Source of the DNA: Neisseria mucosa
GTDB taxonomy: Bacteria; Pseudomonadota; Gammaproteobacteria; Burkholderiales; Neisseriaceae
DNA: 31,325 bases
Direction of reading: 5' to 3'
Assembly: GCF_003044445.1 (NCBI RefSeq)
Contig: NZ_POWX01000025.1
Location: 1-31,325, forward strand
Within the stretch, counting starts at the first letter, position 1. Every line of letters begins with the position of its first letter. The translations under genes and the position numbers were made by a program. The notes below the pieces were generated by a model. It was not told the DNA's origin and made no database searches. It was given only the letters and a program-made list of their open reading frames with translations. Positions 9,104 through 17,071 of the stretch are shown piece after piece.

Positions 9104-10279
9104 TTACGCCGTGGCTTCTGACAATACGGCTTCGATGTGTTCTTTGCAGAACGCGATTTCGTCGTCGGTCAGCGTCGGATGCACCAAAAACATCAGGCTG
9201 GTGTCGCCCAGTTCGACGGCGTTTTTCAGCCGCTCTTTCGGACGCCACGGCGTGTTGTCGAAGGCTTTTTCCAAATAGACTTCGGAGCAGCTGCCTTGAT
9301 AGCAGGGGACTTTGCGTGCGTTCAGTTCGTTGACGATTCGGTCGCGCGTCCAGCCTTCTTTGAGGTGTTCGGGTTTGACGAAGGCGTAGAACTTGTATTG
9401 TGCGTGTTCGATGTAATCGGCGACTTCAATCAGGCGGATGCTGGCGAACTTGCCCAAACTTTCTGCCAATTTGGCGGCGTGCGCTTGGCGGCGTGCCGTC
9501 CATTCGGGCATACGTTTGAGCTGGATGCGGCCGATGACTGCCTGCATTTCCATCATGCGCCAGTTGGTGCCGAAACTTTCGTGCAGCCAGCGGAAGCCGG
9601 GGGCGTGTTCGCGGTGGTACACGGCGTCATAGCTTTTGCCGTGGTCTTTGTACGACCACATTTTGCTCCACAGCTCTTTGTCGTTGGTGGTGACCATGCC
9701 TCCTTCGCCGCCTGTGGTCATGATTTTGTCTTGGCAGAACGACCATGCGCCGACGTGTCCGATGCTGCCGACGGATTTGCCTTTGTATTTCGCGCCGTGC
9801 GCTTGGGCGCAGTCTTCGATAACCCACAAATCATGTTCTTTTGCCAAGTCCATGATGCCGTCCATTTCGGCGGGCATACCGGCGAGGTGGACAACGATGA
9901 TGGCTTTGGTATTCGGCGTCAGCGCGGCTTTGATGGTTTCTGCGCTGATGTTTTGGCTGTTTAAATCCACGTCGGCAAACACGGGGTTTGCGCCTGCGGT
10001 AACGATGCAGGAAGCGGAGGCGAGGAAGGTGCGCGAGGTAACGATGACGTCGTCGCCTGCGCCTATGCCCATTGCTTTGAGCGCGACATCGAGTGCCAGC
10101 GTGCCGTTGGAAAGGGCGACGGCGTATTGCGTGCCGGCGAAGGCGGCGAATTCTTTTTCAAATTCGCGGCATTCGGTGCCCGTCCAATAATTGACTTTGT
10201 TGGACAGCAGGACTTTGGAAACGGCATCGGCTTCTTCTTGGGTGAAGCTCGGCCATGGGGAGAGGGATGTGTTAAGCAT
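9104..10279 (-). CDS. pglC: PglC-type PLP-dependent sugar aminotransferase
   Basis: The 391 residues resemble meningococcal PglC and belong to the DegT/DnrJ/EryC1/StrS family. The N-terminus YWTGTECREFEKEFAAF, the cofactor-binding EDCAQAHGA with Asp156 and the Schiff-base Lys185 in CQDKIMTTGGEGG are all present. It transfers an amino group to C4 of the 4-keto-6-deoxy sugar made by PglD, giving UDP-4-amino-4,6-dideoxy-GlcNAc. The ATG lies inside the end of the upstream formyltransferase gene, with an 8-nt overlap (AATGCTTAA), so the two are translationally coupled. That coupling suggests the two enzymes act on the same sugar. Confidence 0.94.
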   Translation of the reverse strand: MLNTSLSPWPSFTQEEADAVSKVLLSNKVNYWTGTECREFEKEFAAFAGTQYAVALSNGTLALDVALKAMGIGAGDDVIVTSRTFLASASCIVTAGANPVFADVDLNSQNISAETIKAALTPNTKAIIVVHLAGMPAEMDGIMDLAKEHDLWVIEDCAQAHGAKYKGKSVGSIGHVGAWSFCQDKIMTTGGEGGMVTTNDKELWSKMWSYKDHGKSYDAVYHREHAPGFRWLHESFGTNWRMMEMQAVIGRIQLKRMPEWTARRQAHAAKLAESLGKFASIRLIEVADYIEHAQYKFYAFVKPEHLKEGWTRDRIVNELNARKVPCYQGSCSEVYLEKAFDNTPWRPKERLKNAVELGDTSLMFLVHPTLTDDEIAFCKEHIEAVLSEATA

Positions 10280-11054
10280 TGGCTTTTCCTGCGAAAAGGC
10301 TGGTGGAGTCTTTAGGGGCGACTTCTTCCAGCAGTTGGCGGTTGATCAAGGTGTATTTTTGACCGTCGATTTCGACGTATGCGCCGTCGTAAGGCGGGAA
10401 CCAGAAGGCGCGGATTTTTTTCTCGACATCGTCGCCGTCATGGATTTGCTTCATGGCTTCCATTGCGTCGCGGCTGACGTAGCGGCCGCCGATGTTGGGC
10501 GTAGTCGGCAGTTTGGCTTGCGCTTCGACGGCGCGGGCGATAATGCGTTGTGCGAACGGCTCTAATGCCTGCATGGTCTTGCGTTCGAGCGATTGGGCGG
10601 TTTCGACAGAAGAATCAATGGGGAAGCGGTCCACTTCAATGATTTCGCCGGTGTCGATGGATGCATCGACATAGTGGGCGGTGCTGCCCCATTCGGACAA
10701 TTCGTCCATGATGGCGAGGTTGTAGCCGCCTGTGCCTTTGTATTCGGGCAATAAGGCAGGGTGGAAATTAATCGTGCCTAAATGTGGTGTGGTCAGGAAT
10801 TCGTCGCGCAGTTTGCGCCAGTAGAGTACGGACAAGCCTAAATCGTATTTCAGACGACCCTCTTTCATCGCTTCCAAGGCGGTGTCGAAAGTGTAGAGCG
10901 GCAAGCCCAATTCTTTGGCAGCGGCGGTCGTCGGCGAGCCTTGCAGGTGGCTGTCGGTCAATACGCCGACGATTTCGATACTGTCTTGTAAGGATAAGAA
11001 TCGTAGCAGGTTGGCGGAAAGCCGTTTACGTCCCATGAATAATATTTTTGTCAT
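10272..11054 (-). CDS. Sugar N-formyltransferase-like enzyme
   Basis: The 260 residues carry the formyltransferase core of the Fmt/ArnA-N/WbkC type. Residues 93-107 read GTINFHPALLPEYKG, with Asn96 and His98, and Asp134 lies in IDTGEII, completing the Asn-His-Asp catalytic set. It is too short for methionyl-tRNA formyltransferase (about 310) and sits among sugar genes, so transfer of a formyl group from N10-formyl-tetrahydrofolate to an amino sugar is likely. The C-terminal 80 residues (FWFPPYDGAYVEIDGQKY) resemble an Fmt C-terminal barrel. It overlaps pglC, and the 4-amino sugar made by PglC is the obvious substrate, giving a 4-formamido sugar. AAAAGGA precedes the ATG. A DUS-like site at 10848-10859 is coding. 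Confidence 0.82.
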   Translation of the reverse strand: MTKILFMGRKRLSANLLRFLSLQDSIEIVGVLTDSHLQGSPTTAAAKELGLPLYTFDTALEAMKEGRLKYDLGLSVLYWRKLRDEFLTTPHLGTINFHPALLPEYKGTGGYNLAIMDELSEWGSTAHYVDASIDTGEIIEVDRFPIDSSVETAQSLERKTMQALEPFAQRIIARAVEAQAKLPTTPNIGGRYVSRDAMEAMKQIHDGDDVEKKIRAFWFPPYDGAYVEIDGQKYTLINRQLLEEVAPKDSTSLFAGKANA

Positions 11055-11101
11055 GTAATAGTCCTTTTAATATTGTGAGTGTACGTTTGATTATGTAATG
11101 G

Positions 11102-11788
11102 TTAAATGTTTGAATCGATTAGAGAAGCTAAATCTTGAAGGGAGTCGATCCAAAAAGCGGGATGATATTCTGTACTAAAATTTTCGGGCAGGTGGCAGTG
11201 GATATTACGCCCGGAGGGGCGCAATCCTATGGTTATCCAGCCTAAAGCGTTCGGCGTGATGAAGTCTTTGGAAATGTTGTCGCCGATATAGATGAAGCAG
11301 TCTGCCTTTGCAGCATATTTGTCTTGTAAATAGTGGAAGCGTTTGCTGTCGGGCTTTTCCGAAGTGCAGGCTTCGGAGACGAGGATGTCGTCAAACAGGG
11401 AAGACAGACCCAAGGCTTCCAGTTTCAGACGTTGGGTCAGGCTTCTGCCATCAGTAATCAGTGCGCGTGCGGCGAAGGGCACGGTCAGATCGGACAGAAA
11501 ATCCGGCGAGGCATACGGCGTCAGCGTCGGGCGGTGCAGCCGGTATTGCCACAGAAGAACCTGTTTCTCCGATTCGTTGAAACCGCAGTGGCGACACAAC
11601 TTGTCCAGCCAGTTTTTGCCGTCGGGGTCGATGCTGCGCCATAGGTCGTCTGAATTCCAATCAGGATACAGTGCGACAACGGTATTGACGACCGCACGAA
11701 TACCCGACAGCTTGTATTCGTATTCCGAATACAGTGTATCGTCCAAGTCAAAGACAATGACGGCGGTTTCGGGATTAATCGTTTTCAT
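11102..11788 (-). CDS. HAD-superfamily phosphatase
   Basis: The ATG at 11788 is chosen because AAGG lies nine bases upstream; an upstream start at 11806 would add six residues. All four HAD motifs are visible in the 228 residues: FDLDDTL (Asp14, Asp16), a Thr in ALITDGRS, Lys in SEKPDSKRF and the acidic GDNISKDF. A helical cap of about 80 residues follows motif I, as in subclass IA. The gene overlaps the end of the ATP-grasp gene by 14 nt, so they are coupled. One possible role is to release free glycerate, or another hydroxy acid, from its phosphate for the ATP-grasp step; this is inference. A full DUS lies in the frame at 11643-11654. Confidence 0.78.
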   Translation of the reverse strand: MKTINPETAVIVFDLDDTLYSEYEYKLSGIRAVVNTVVALYPDWNSDDLWRSIDPDGKNWLDKLCRHCGFNESEKQVLLWQYRLHRPTLTPYASPDFLSDLTVPFAARALITDGRSLTQRLKLEALGLSSLFDDILVSEACTSEKPDSKRFHYLQDKYAAKADCFIYIGDNISKDFITPNALGWITIGLRPSGRNIHCHLPENFSTEYHPAFWIDSLQDLASLIDSNI

Positions 11789-12749
11789 GAACCAAGACCT
11801 TGGCATCGTAGCGCAACATGATGAGGTTGTTTTCCCAGTCGTCTGAAAACGGGATTTCTCCGTCGCCGAGGTATTCGCGCATCAGCCAGCCCGGATAATT
11901 GCCGCCTGCGGCATACGTCAGCGGGAAGCCGCCGCCGAAGCGGGGGTTGATTTCCACGCCGTAGAATTCGCCGGTTTCTTCGTTGCAGAAGAACTGCGCC
12001 GTGATACAGCCGCGCGCGCCTTCCAATACCGCCATTTTTTCCAGCAGCGTTTGGTAGAGGCTGTTTTTGCGGGTGATGCCTTTGCTGACTTCGCCGGTAC
12101 GCACTTCCAAGCGTTTACGCGGAATCGTGCATTTCAGACGACCTTGTCGGTCGTAATACATATCGACGGTAAATTCGGAAAATTCGTTTTCGATATCTAT
12201 AAGCTGACAGAACATTAATTTGGGGTCTGCCAAAACTTCAGGTGTCAGATCGGCAGGCGTGTCGATCCGTTTGGCACCGATGGCGCGGCTGCCGTCGTAA
12301 GGTTTGGCGAAGCAAGGGAAAACCAACTTCTCGCGGTCGTAAATCTCGGGCGAGCGTATGCCGTACTGTGCAAACAGGTCGGCAGTTTTACGTTTGTCGC
12401 GGCATTGCGCAATAAAGTCCGCATCGGAAACGACAATGTGGATACCAGCTGCTTCGAAGCGGTCACGTTCATTCGCCAGTTTTTGCAGTTCGGTATCTAT
12501 GGTTGGGATGATCAAACCGATGTTTTCGCGTACCGCCAGATTGAAAATGCTGTCGATATACGAATCGTCATTGATCAACGGTACTTCAAACGAACCGTCG
12601 GAAACGTGACAGGCGGAAGACATACGCGGAACCAAATCCGTCGTCAAAATCTTGACGTCGTCTGAAAACTTGGCGGCTTCGGTTTGAAAATCCTGTACCA
12701 ATTCGACGCGCCTTCCCGCGGAAAGGATAAGTACGTTATTTTTTTTCAT
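11775..12749 (-). CDS. ATP-grasp acyl ligase, equivalent to the C-terminal half of PglB2
   Basis: The ATG at 12749 is preferred because AGGGA lies nine bases upstream; a GTG/ATG-type start at 12758 has no proper spacing. The 324 residues show an N-terminal Rossmann-like domain (VLILSAGRRVELVQDF), an ATP-binding loop FAKPYDGSRAIGAKRI near 148-161 and the metal-binding EINPRFGGG near 266-274, as in ATP-grasp enzymes. In meningococcal PglB2 an ATP-grasp domain fused to the phosphoglycosyltransferase adds glycerate to the 4-amino sugar, and this gene directly follows the pglB part with a 14-nt overlap. The start codon is followed at once by an A8 tract shared with pglB. A DUS at 12132-12144 is coding. 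Confidence 0.82.
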   Translation of the reverse strand: MKKNNVLILSAGRRVELVQDFQTEAAKFSDDVKILTTDLVPRMSSACHVSDGSFEVPLINDDSYIDSIFNLAVRENIGLIIPTIDTELQKLANERDRFEAAGIHIVVSDADFIAQCRDKRKTADLFAQYGIRSPEIYDREKLVFPCFAKPYDGSRAIGAKRIDTPADLTPEVLADPKLMFCQLIDIENEFSEFTVDMYYDRQGRLKCTIPRKRLEVRTGEVSKGITRKNSLYQTLLEKMAVLEGARGCITAQFFCNEETGEFYGVEINPRFGGGFPLTYAAGGNYPGWLMREYLGDGEIPFSDDWENNLIMLRYDAKVLVHEND

Positions 12750-13353
12750 CTGTGTCATTCCCTGTGAAATACGGCATGGTGGCTTCTCCCTCCGCCGAAA
12801 TGCCTTCTTTGATAAAGACTTTTTTGACTGTCAAAAACAAGATTTTCATGTCCAGCCAAAAACTGTAATGGTCGATATACCAAATATCGTGTGCGAACTT
12901 TTCGTCCCACGAAAGCGCGTTGCGCCCGTTGACCTGCGCCCAACCCGTTACGCCCGGTTTCATTTCGTGGCGGCGGAATTGAAATTCGTTGTAAAGCGGC
13001 AGGTAGCTCATCAAAAGCGGTCGTGGACCGACCAAGCTCATATCTCCTTTTAGAACGTTCCAAAGCTCTGGAAGTTCGTCCAAGCTCGTCGCGCGCAGTC
13101 TCTTGCCGAAAGGGGTCAGTCGCTTGCTGTCGGGCAGCGGGTTGCCGTCTTTATCGACCGCATCGCGCATGGAGCGGAATTTGATCATTTTGAACGGTTT
13201 GCCGTCTTTGCCCGGCCGCTCTTGGGTGAAGAATACCGGTTCGCCCAGGTTTTTGCGGATGAGGTAGATCAAAATCAAAAATACGGGCGAGAGGAAAATC
13301 AGTCCCGAGGCGGAGGCGACAATGTCAAACAGGCGTTTGAAGAATTTACTCAT
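12736..13353 (-). CDS. pglB: PglB-type phosphoglycosyltransferase, free-standing domain
   Basis: The 205 residues closely match the N-terminal half of meningococcal PglB. A re-entrant membrane helix lies near residues 8-32, followed by FKMIKFRSM, the catalytic Asp92-Glu93 pair in SLDELPELWNVLKGDMSLVG, and GVTGWAQVNGRNA. It moves the sugar phosphate from the UDP-sugar to undecaprenyl phosphate at the inner membrane. Meningococcal PglB continues into an acetyltransferase domain and PglB2 into an ATP-grasp domain. Here the frame stops at TAA just after FTGNDTDEKK, inside an A8 tract, and the ATP-grasp frame starts in the overlap. The upstream GT4 gene overlaps by 8 nt. Confidence 0.92.
   Translation of the reverse strand: MSKFFKRLFDIVASASGLIFLSPVFLILIYLIRKNLGEPVFFTQERPGKDGKPFKMIKFRSMRDAVDKDGNPLPDSKRLTPFGKRLRATSLDELPELWNVLKGDMSLVGPRPLLMSYLPLYNEFQFRRHEMKPGVTGWAQVNGRNALSWDEKFAHDIWYIDHYSFWLDMKILFLTVKKVFIKEGISAEGEATMPYFTGNDTDEKK
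12739..12746 (-). repeat. A8 tract joining the pglB stop to the ATP-grasp start
   Basis: On the coding strand the bases read GATG, eight A, TAACG. The pglB frame reads GAT GAA AAA AAA TAA (stop). The ATP-grasp frame reads ATG AAA AAA AAT AAC. With seven A the pglB frame would read GAT GAA AAA AAT AAC and run straight into the ATP-grasp protein. Confidence 0.9.
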
Positions 13354-14518
13354 GGGCTAATCTTTCAATCAGGGTGATGATTTTTTGATACGCCACATCG
13401 CGCTTGAAGCGGCGGACGATTTCGTCGGATTGAACGGGGTCGTTTTTGCGCGCCAGAATATCTTTGGCTGCTCGGACGAAGCTGTCCACATCGCCGGAAC
13501 GGTAGTCCGCGTGCGGCAGCAGGGTGAGGACTTCGGCAACTTCGTCATTGACTTGGCTGTTTAAAATCGGTTTTTGCAATGCCATATAGTCGGACAGTTT
13601 GTTGGTAATCGACTGCATGGCGTAGGAATGGATGGCGTTGACGGAGATGTCGCAGCCTTTGGCGACCGACATCATTTCGGCGTAGGGAATGTAGCCGTAA
13701 AACCGGATACCCTCGCAGGCGTATTGTTTGAGCCTGTCCAAATCGGGGCCGCCACCCATGATGTGCAGCTCTACATTTTCGCCGTCGTCCAAAAGTTTCC
13801 GAACGCCTTTGCACACGGTTTCCACGTCATAGCTGTAACTGAGCGTACCCAAGTAGAAGAAACGGGTTTTGCTGTCGCCAAAGTCTTTTGCCGGCGCGGC
13901 ATCGAGTTTCGGAAAATCCGCACCGATATAGACGACTTCGCCGGGAACGTTCGGATTGGCTTCTTTGGCGCGGTCGAGGTAGGTCTGCGACACGGCGACC
14001 AGCGCATCGGCGTGGCGGTAGGCACGGTTGGCACGAGAAGAGAAGGGCAGCAGGTTGTGCGGGATTTTTTTCAAAAACGGCACGACCGAGGAGAAAGACT
14101 CCGGCCATACGTCCTGCACGTCGATAATCAGCTTGTAACCCAAACGCGCTTTGTGTTCGCCCAAGAGCAGGTTAGTAGCAATCAGTGGGTAGGCGGAAAA
14201 GACGACGTCTTGCTCGCCCGGACGGCAGTTGTTCAGCCATTGCTCAAAATTTTTGACGAACACATGATGGCTTTTGACGCGGTCTAGCGAGACGTTTTTG
14301 CCGTAGCCGCTCTCTTCCAGCAGCATGACTTTCAGACGACCTTGCGAGGCAGATTCGGCATCTTCAGGTCGTCTGAAAGATTTGTCGTAGTGTTTGAAAT
14401 TGCTGGTAATCAGCAGCACGTCATGAGACTGCGACAACAGCTCGGCAAGATACCAGAAGCGGTTGAAATGCGGCTCGGACGGCAGCGAACAGTAGGGGGC
14501 GACGATGGTGATGTTCAT
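13346..14518 (-). CDS. GT4-family glycosyltransferase (second of two)
   Basis: The protein has 390 residues from ATG 14518. The N-terminus MNITIVAPYCSLPSEPHFNR is a typical GT-B start, and the C-terminal half holds FFYLGTLSYSYDVET and HIMGGGPDLDRLK, as in GT4 transferases, with SITNKLSDYMALQKPIL at the donor site. A GTG at 14536 overlaps the stop of the upstream gene and would add six residues encoded entirely by a DUS (reading MRSSEN); I prefer the internal ATG. It probably adds a later sugar to the lipid-linked glycan on the cytoplasmic face. Its place before pglB matches that of pglG/pglH in some meningococcal loci. Two further DUS lie in the frame (14330, 14366). Confidence 0.85.
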   Translation of the reverse strand: MNITIVAPYCSLPSEPHFNRFWYLAELLSQSHDVLLITSNFKHYDKSFRRPEDAESASQGRLKVMLLEESGYGKNVSLDRVKSHHVFVKNFEQWLNNCRPGEQDVVFSAYPLIATNLLLGEHKARLGYKLIIDVQDVWPESFSSVVPFLKKIPHNLLPFSSRANRAYRHADALVAVSQTYLDRAKEANPNVPGEVVYIGADFPKLDAAPAKDFGDSKTRFFYLGTLSYSYDVETVCKGVRKLLDDGENVELHIMGGGPDLDRLKQYACEGIRFYGYIPYAEMMSVAKGCDISVNAIHSYAMQSITNKLSDYMALQKPILNSQVNDEVAEVLTLLPHADYRSGDVDSFVRAAKDILARKNDPVQSDEIVRRFKRDVAYQKIITLIERLAHE

Positions 14519-14532
14519 ATTTTCAGACGACC

Positions 14533-15606
14533 TCACATATCGTAAGCGGCCATTGTGGTGCGATAGATTTCATCATCGGAACACAAGGTCTCAACGTGTT
14601 TATGCAGGGCTTTGCCCAATTTCTCACGCAGCTCGGGCTGCTTGATGAGTTTATCGACGGCTTCGATAAAGGCTTCGTCTTCGCCGAAGGGGAAGCAGTA
14701 TCCGGTTTCGCCGGTAATGACCATTTCGGAAATGCCGCCCATGTTGTAGGTCACGACGGGTGTGTCGTAGAGGCCGGCTTCAAGGATGTTGTTGCCGACG
14801 CCTGCGCCGTGGTCGCCGATACAGTGCGGCGTGTTCACCAAAATATCCACGTCTTTGAAATAGCCGGTCAAATCGCGCACGCCGCCGAGGAAGGTGACTT
14901 TGTCGTCTATGCCCAAACGCTTCGCTTGCGCTTTTAAATTGTCCATCTCTTCGCCTATGCCCGCCACGTTCAGGCGCACGGGCATATTGCGGTCGACCAT
15001 TTTCTTAAAGATGTCCAGCATCACATGCACGGCGCGGACGGTATCCAAGCGCGACAACGTACCGAGCATGACGTAGTCTTTGGCGGTTTTTTCAGGAACG
15101 TAATCGGCTTTGTGCAAAGCGTTGTAGGTGTAGGCAATGCGGTTGGCAGGGAAGCCGTGGCGGATGAGTTTTTCCCGCTCGTGTCTGCAGTTGCCGATGA
15201 TATATACGCCCAGCTTGTCGAAAAGTTTGGCGATTTTCGGATAAGTTTCAGCATCCAGACCACGCGCGTGGTAGAACACTTTGGTTTTGGGAGAAGCTAT
15301 TTTTGCTGCGATGGCGCAGGCGGGAACGATGCGCGCCATTTGGCAGTGGACGATGTCGGGTTTTTCTTGTTTCAACATTTTCATGTAAGCGAACATGCCT
15401 TTGATGTAGCCCAAGATGCCGCCCTGATAAAAATCAATAGGATACCATTGAATACCCAAGGCTTGGGCTTCTTTGATGAGTGGGCCATCGGAAGAGGCAA
15501 GGACAACCTCGTGGCCACGCTGCCTGAGCAACCGTCCTAAGCGGAAGGTCGCGTTTTCAGTGCCACCGAGGCCGGACATGGAAGTAGTCAAAACAATTTT
15601 TTTCAT
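14533..15606 (-). CDS. GT4-family glycosyltransferase (first of two), PglH/PglG-like
   Basis: The 357 residues form a GT-B glycosyltransferase. The N-terminal loop SMSGLGGTENATFRLGRLL binds the acceptor side, and the donor site contains GAGVGNNILEAGLYDTPVV with the EX7E-type acidic pair, then GGISEMVITGETGYCFPFG. The start is an ATG followed by an A7 run. It lies 13 bp after the polymerase-like gene and its stop touches the next gene, so all are in one operon. It likely adds a hexose or amino sugar to the undecaprenyl-linked unit. Resemblance to meningococcal PglG/PglH is by position and overall sequence feel, not by search. Confidence 0.85.
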   Translation of the reverse strand: MKKIVLTTSMSGLGGTENATFRLGRLLRQRGHEVVLASSDGPLIKEAQALGIQWYPIDFYQGGILGYIKGMFAYMKMLKQEKPDIVHCQMARIVPACAIAAKIASPKTKVFYHARGLDAETYPKIAKLFDKLGVYIIGNCRHEREKLIRHGFPANRIAYTYNALHKADYVPEKTAKDYVMLGTLSRLDTVRAVHVMLDIFKKMVDRNMPVRLNVAGIGEEMDNLKAQAKRLGIDDKVTFLGGVRDLTGYFKDVDILVNTPHCIGDHGAGVGNNILEAGLYDTPVVTYNMGGISEMVITGETGYCFPFGEDEAFIEAVDKLIKQPELREKLGKALHKHVETLCSDDEIYRTTMAAYDM

Positions 15607-15619
15607 AGCGTGTTTTCTA

Positions 15620-16897
15620 TCAAGGGGTGTATCGGTACGCGTTATACGCCGCGTCGCGCTGGGGCAGGACGCTGTACAGGAAAATCAAAAAGCAGGGCAG
15701 CCAAATGAAGGGCATACGCAAAATGGTGGACGGGATAAAACCCGCCAAAAGGAATAACCCCATTGCTGCCAACCCAATGACGCGCTGCTTGCTTTTCATA
15801 TTCCTGCCTGCGGCGACGCAGAAGAAATAGTATGCGGCATAGAATAAGAAAGCTGCCAACGAAATCAGACCGAAACCGAGATATAGCTCGATAAGGAAAC
15901 TGTGCGGGTTTTCAAACGCTAGACTGTCGCTCAAATGGCCGCCGAAATATTCTTGGAATTTTTTCGGGCCATAGCCCAACAGCAGGAATGGCGGATGTTC
16001 CCAGAAATAGTTATAGATTTCCTGACGGTAGCCGACCGAATTGTCGCTTTCCAAATCAAACAGGAATAAATACAGGCGTGAGGAAATGTTTTCCAAAAAG
16101 GCATTGCCGTGCAGGGAAAGCAAGAAATCGGCAATGTACTGTTTCGGAATCATTGACAAGCCCGCGCCTGTAACGCCTATGGTCATCAGCGTAAACAGCC
16201 CGTTGTTACGGTAAATCAGGTTCAGGATAAACAAAATGATGTAACACAAAGTGGCGGTACGCGACGCACTGGCAAAAATGACTACGCCCAAACATAAAAA
16301 AAGCATCCAGCCGAGCAAATATTCTTTTTTGCTGACATTAATATTGAAAAATACTAAAACGGCAGGTGCGAAACAGAGGGCGGTCGTGCCTAAGTTGTTA
16401 GGATTAAAGAAGAAACCCTTAATAATCCCCGCGTCAATCGCCAATACTTCATCTGCTTGAACGAATTGGATGCCGGTCAAAATCTCCATAGCGGGCGGGA
16501 TGACGATGAATGCGCAGAAAAACAGCAGTAGGCGGCGGATAAACGCCACCGGATTTTCATGCCGGCTCAATACCAGGTACAGCAGATAAAACAGGCTGGG
16601 TAGGGACAGGAAGAAAAACGTATCCATAATCCTGACCGAATCCAGCGTGGTAATAAACAGATGGATGCCGCCCCAACCGCACATGATGGCAAGCGCCGCC
16701 AGCATCCTGCCTGCTTTGCCGTTGAACCGTTTGGACTCTAACGCAAAAATCAGCAGGGCGGTAGGCAGCAGCAGGATGGTCAGGGGATTGTCGATACGCG
16801 GAATCCCGGCTTTGTACGACAGCATCGGCCCCAGCATATAGGCGGTTGAAATCGTGTATATCAGCGTAATGTATAAAGTTTGTGTTTTGAGTTTCAC
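15620..16897 (-). CDS. Wzy / O-antigen ligase superfamily membrane protein
   Basis: The start is GTG at 16897, supported by AGGA seven bases upstream. The 425 residues are highly hydrophobic, with about ten to twelve membrane segments. The periplasmic loop carries FGGHLSDSLAFENPHSFLIE with His332, followed by LYLGFGLISL, the hallmark of the Wzy_C domain shared by O-antigen polymerases, WaaL ligases and PglL oligosaccharyltransferases. PglL is usually near 600 residues, so this shorter protein better fits a polymerase, which agrees with the wza-wzc genes downstream. A transferase role is the alternative. It lies between the flippase and the first GT4 gene. Confidence 0.85.
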   Translation of the reverse strand: MKLKTQTLYITLIYTISTAYMLGPMLSYKAGIPRIDNPLTILLLPTALLIFALESKRFNGKAGRMLAALAIMCGWGGIHLFITTLDSVRIMDTFFFLSLPSLFYLLYLVLSRHENPVAFIRRLLLFFCAFIVIPPAMEILTGIQFVQADEVLAIDAGIIKGFFFNPNNLGTTALCFAPAVLVFFNINVSKKEYLLGWMLFLCLGVVIFASASRTATLCYIILFILNLIYRNNGLFTLMTIGVTGAGLSMIPKQYIADFLLSLHGNAFLENISSRLYLFLFDLESDNSVGYRQEIYNYFWEHPPFLLLGYGPKKFQEYFGGHLSDSLAFENPHSFLIELYLGFGLISLAAFLFYAAYYFFCVAAGRNMKSKQRVIGLAAMGLFLLAGFIPSTILRMPFIWLPCFLIFLYSVLPQRDAAYNAYRYTP

Positions 16898-17071
16898 TTT
16901 GTTTCCTGAGGTGGGACGGTTTCGGAAATATTATTATATGCAGAAACAATTTGTCTGACCGCAGAATCCGACTGAATGCGTCGGTAATGTATTGGGCGGT
17001 ATATCGGCCGAAAAGTTTCAGTTCCGATGGTTTTGTGTCTGTCTGAAAACTGCTGCTTCCTTTCCTTTGGA

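Noticed and set aside
9137..9964. 275-codon plus-strand frame opposite pglC
   Set aside because: It is a mirror of pglC codon structure. PglC motifs and overlap with its neighbour fix the minus strand.
10272..11054. Methionyl-tRNA formyltransferase (fmt)
   Set aside because: It is shorter than Fmt, overlaps pglC and lies within a sugar operon, so a sugar formyltransferase is the better call.
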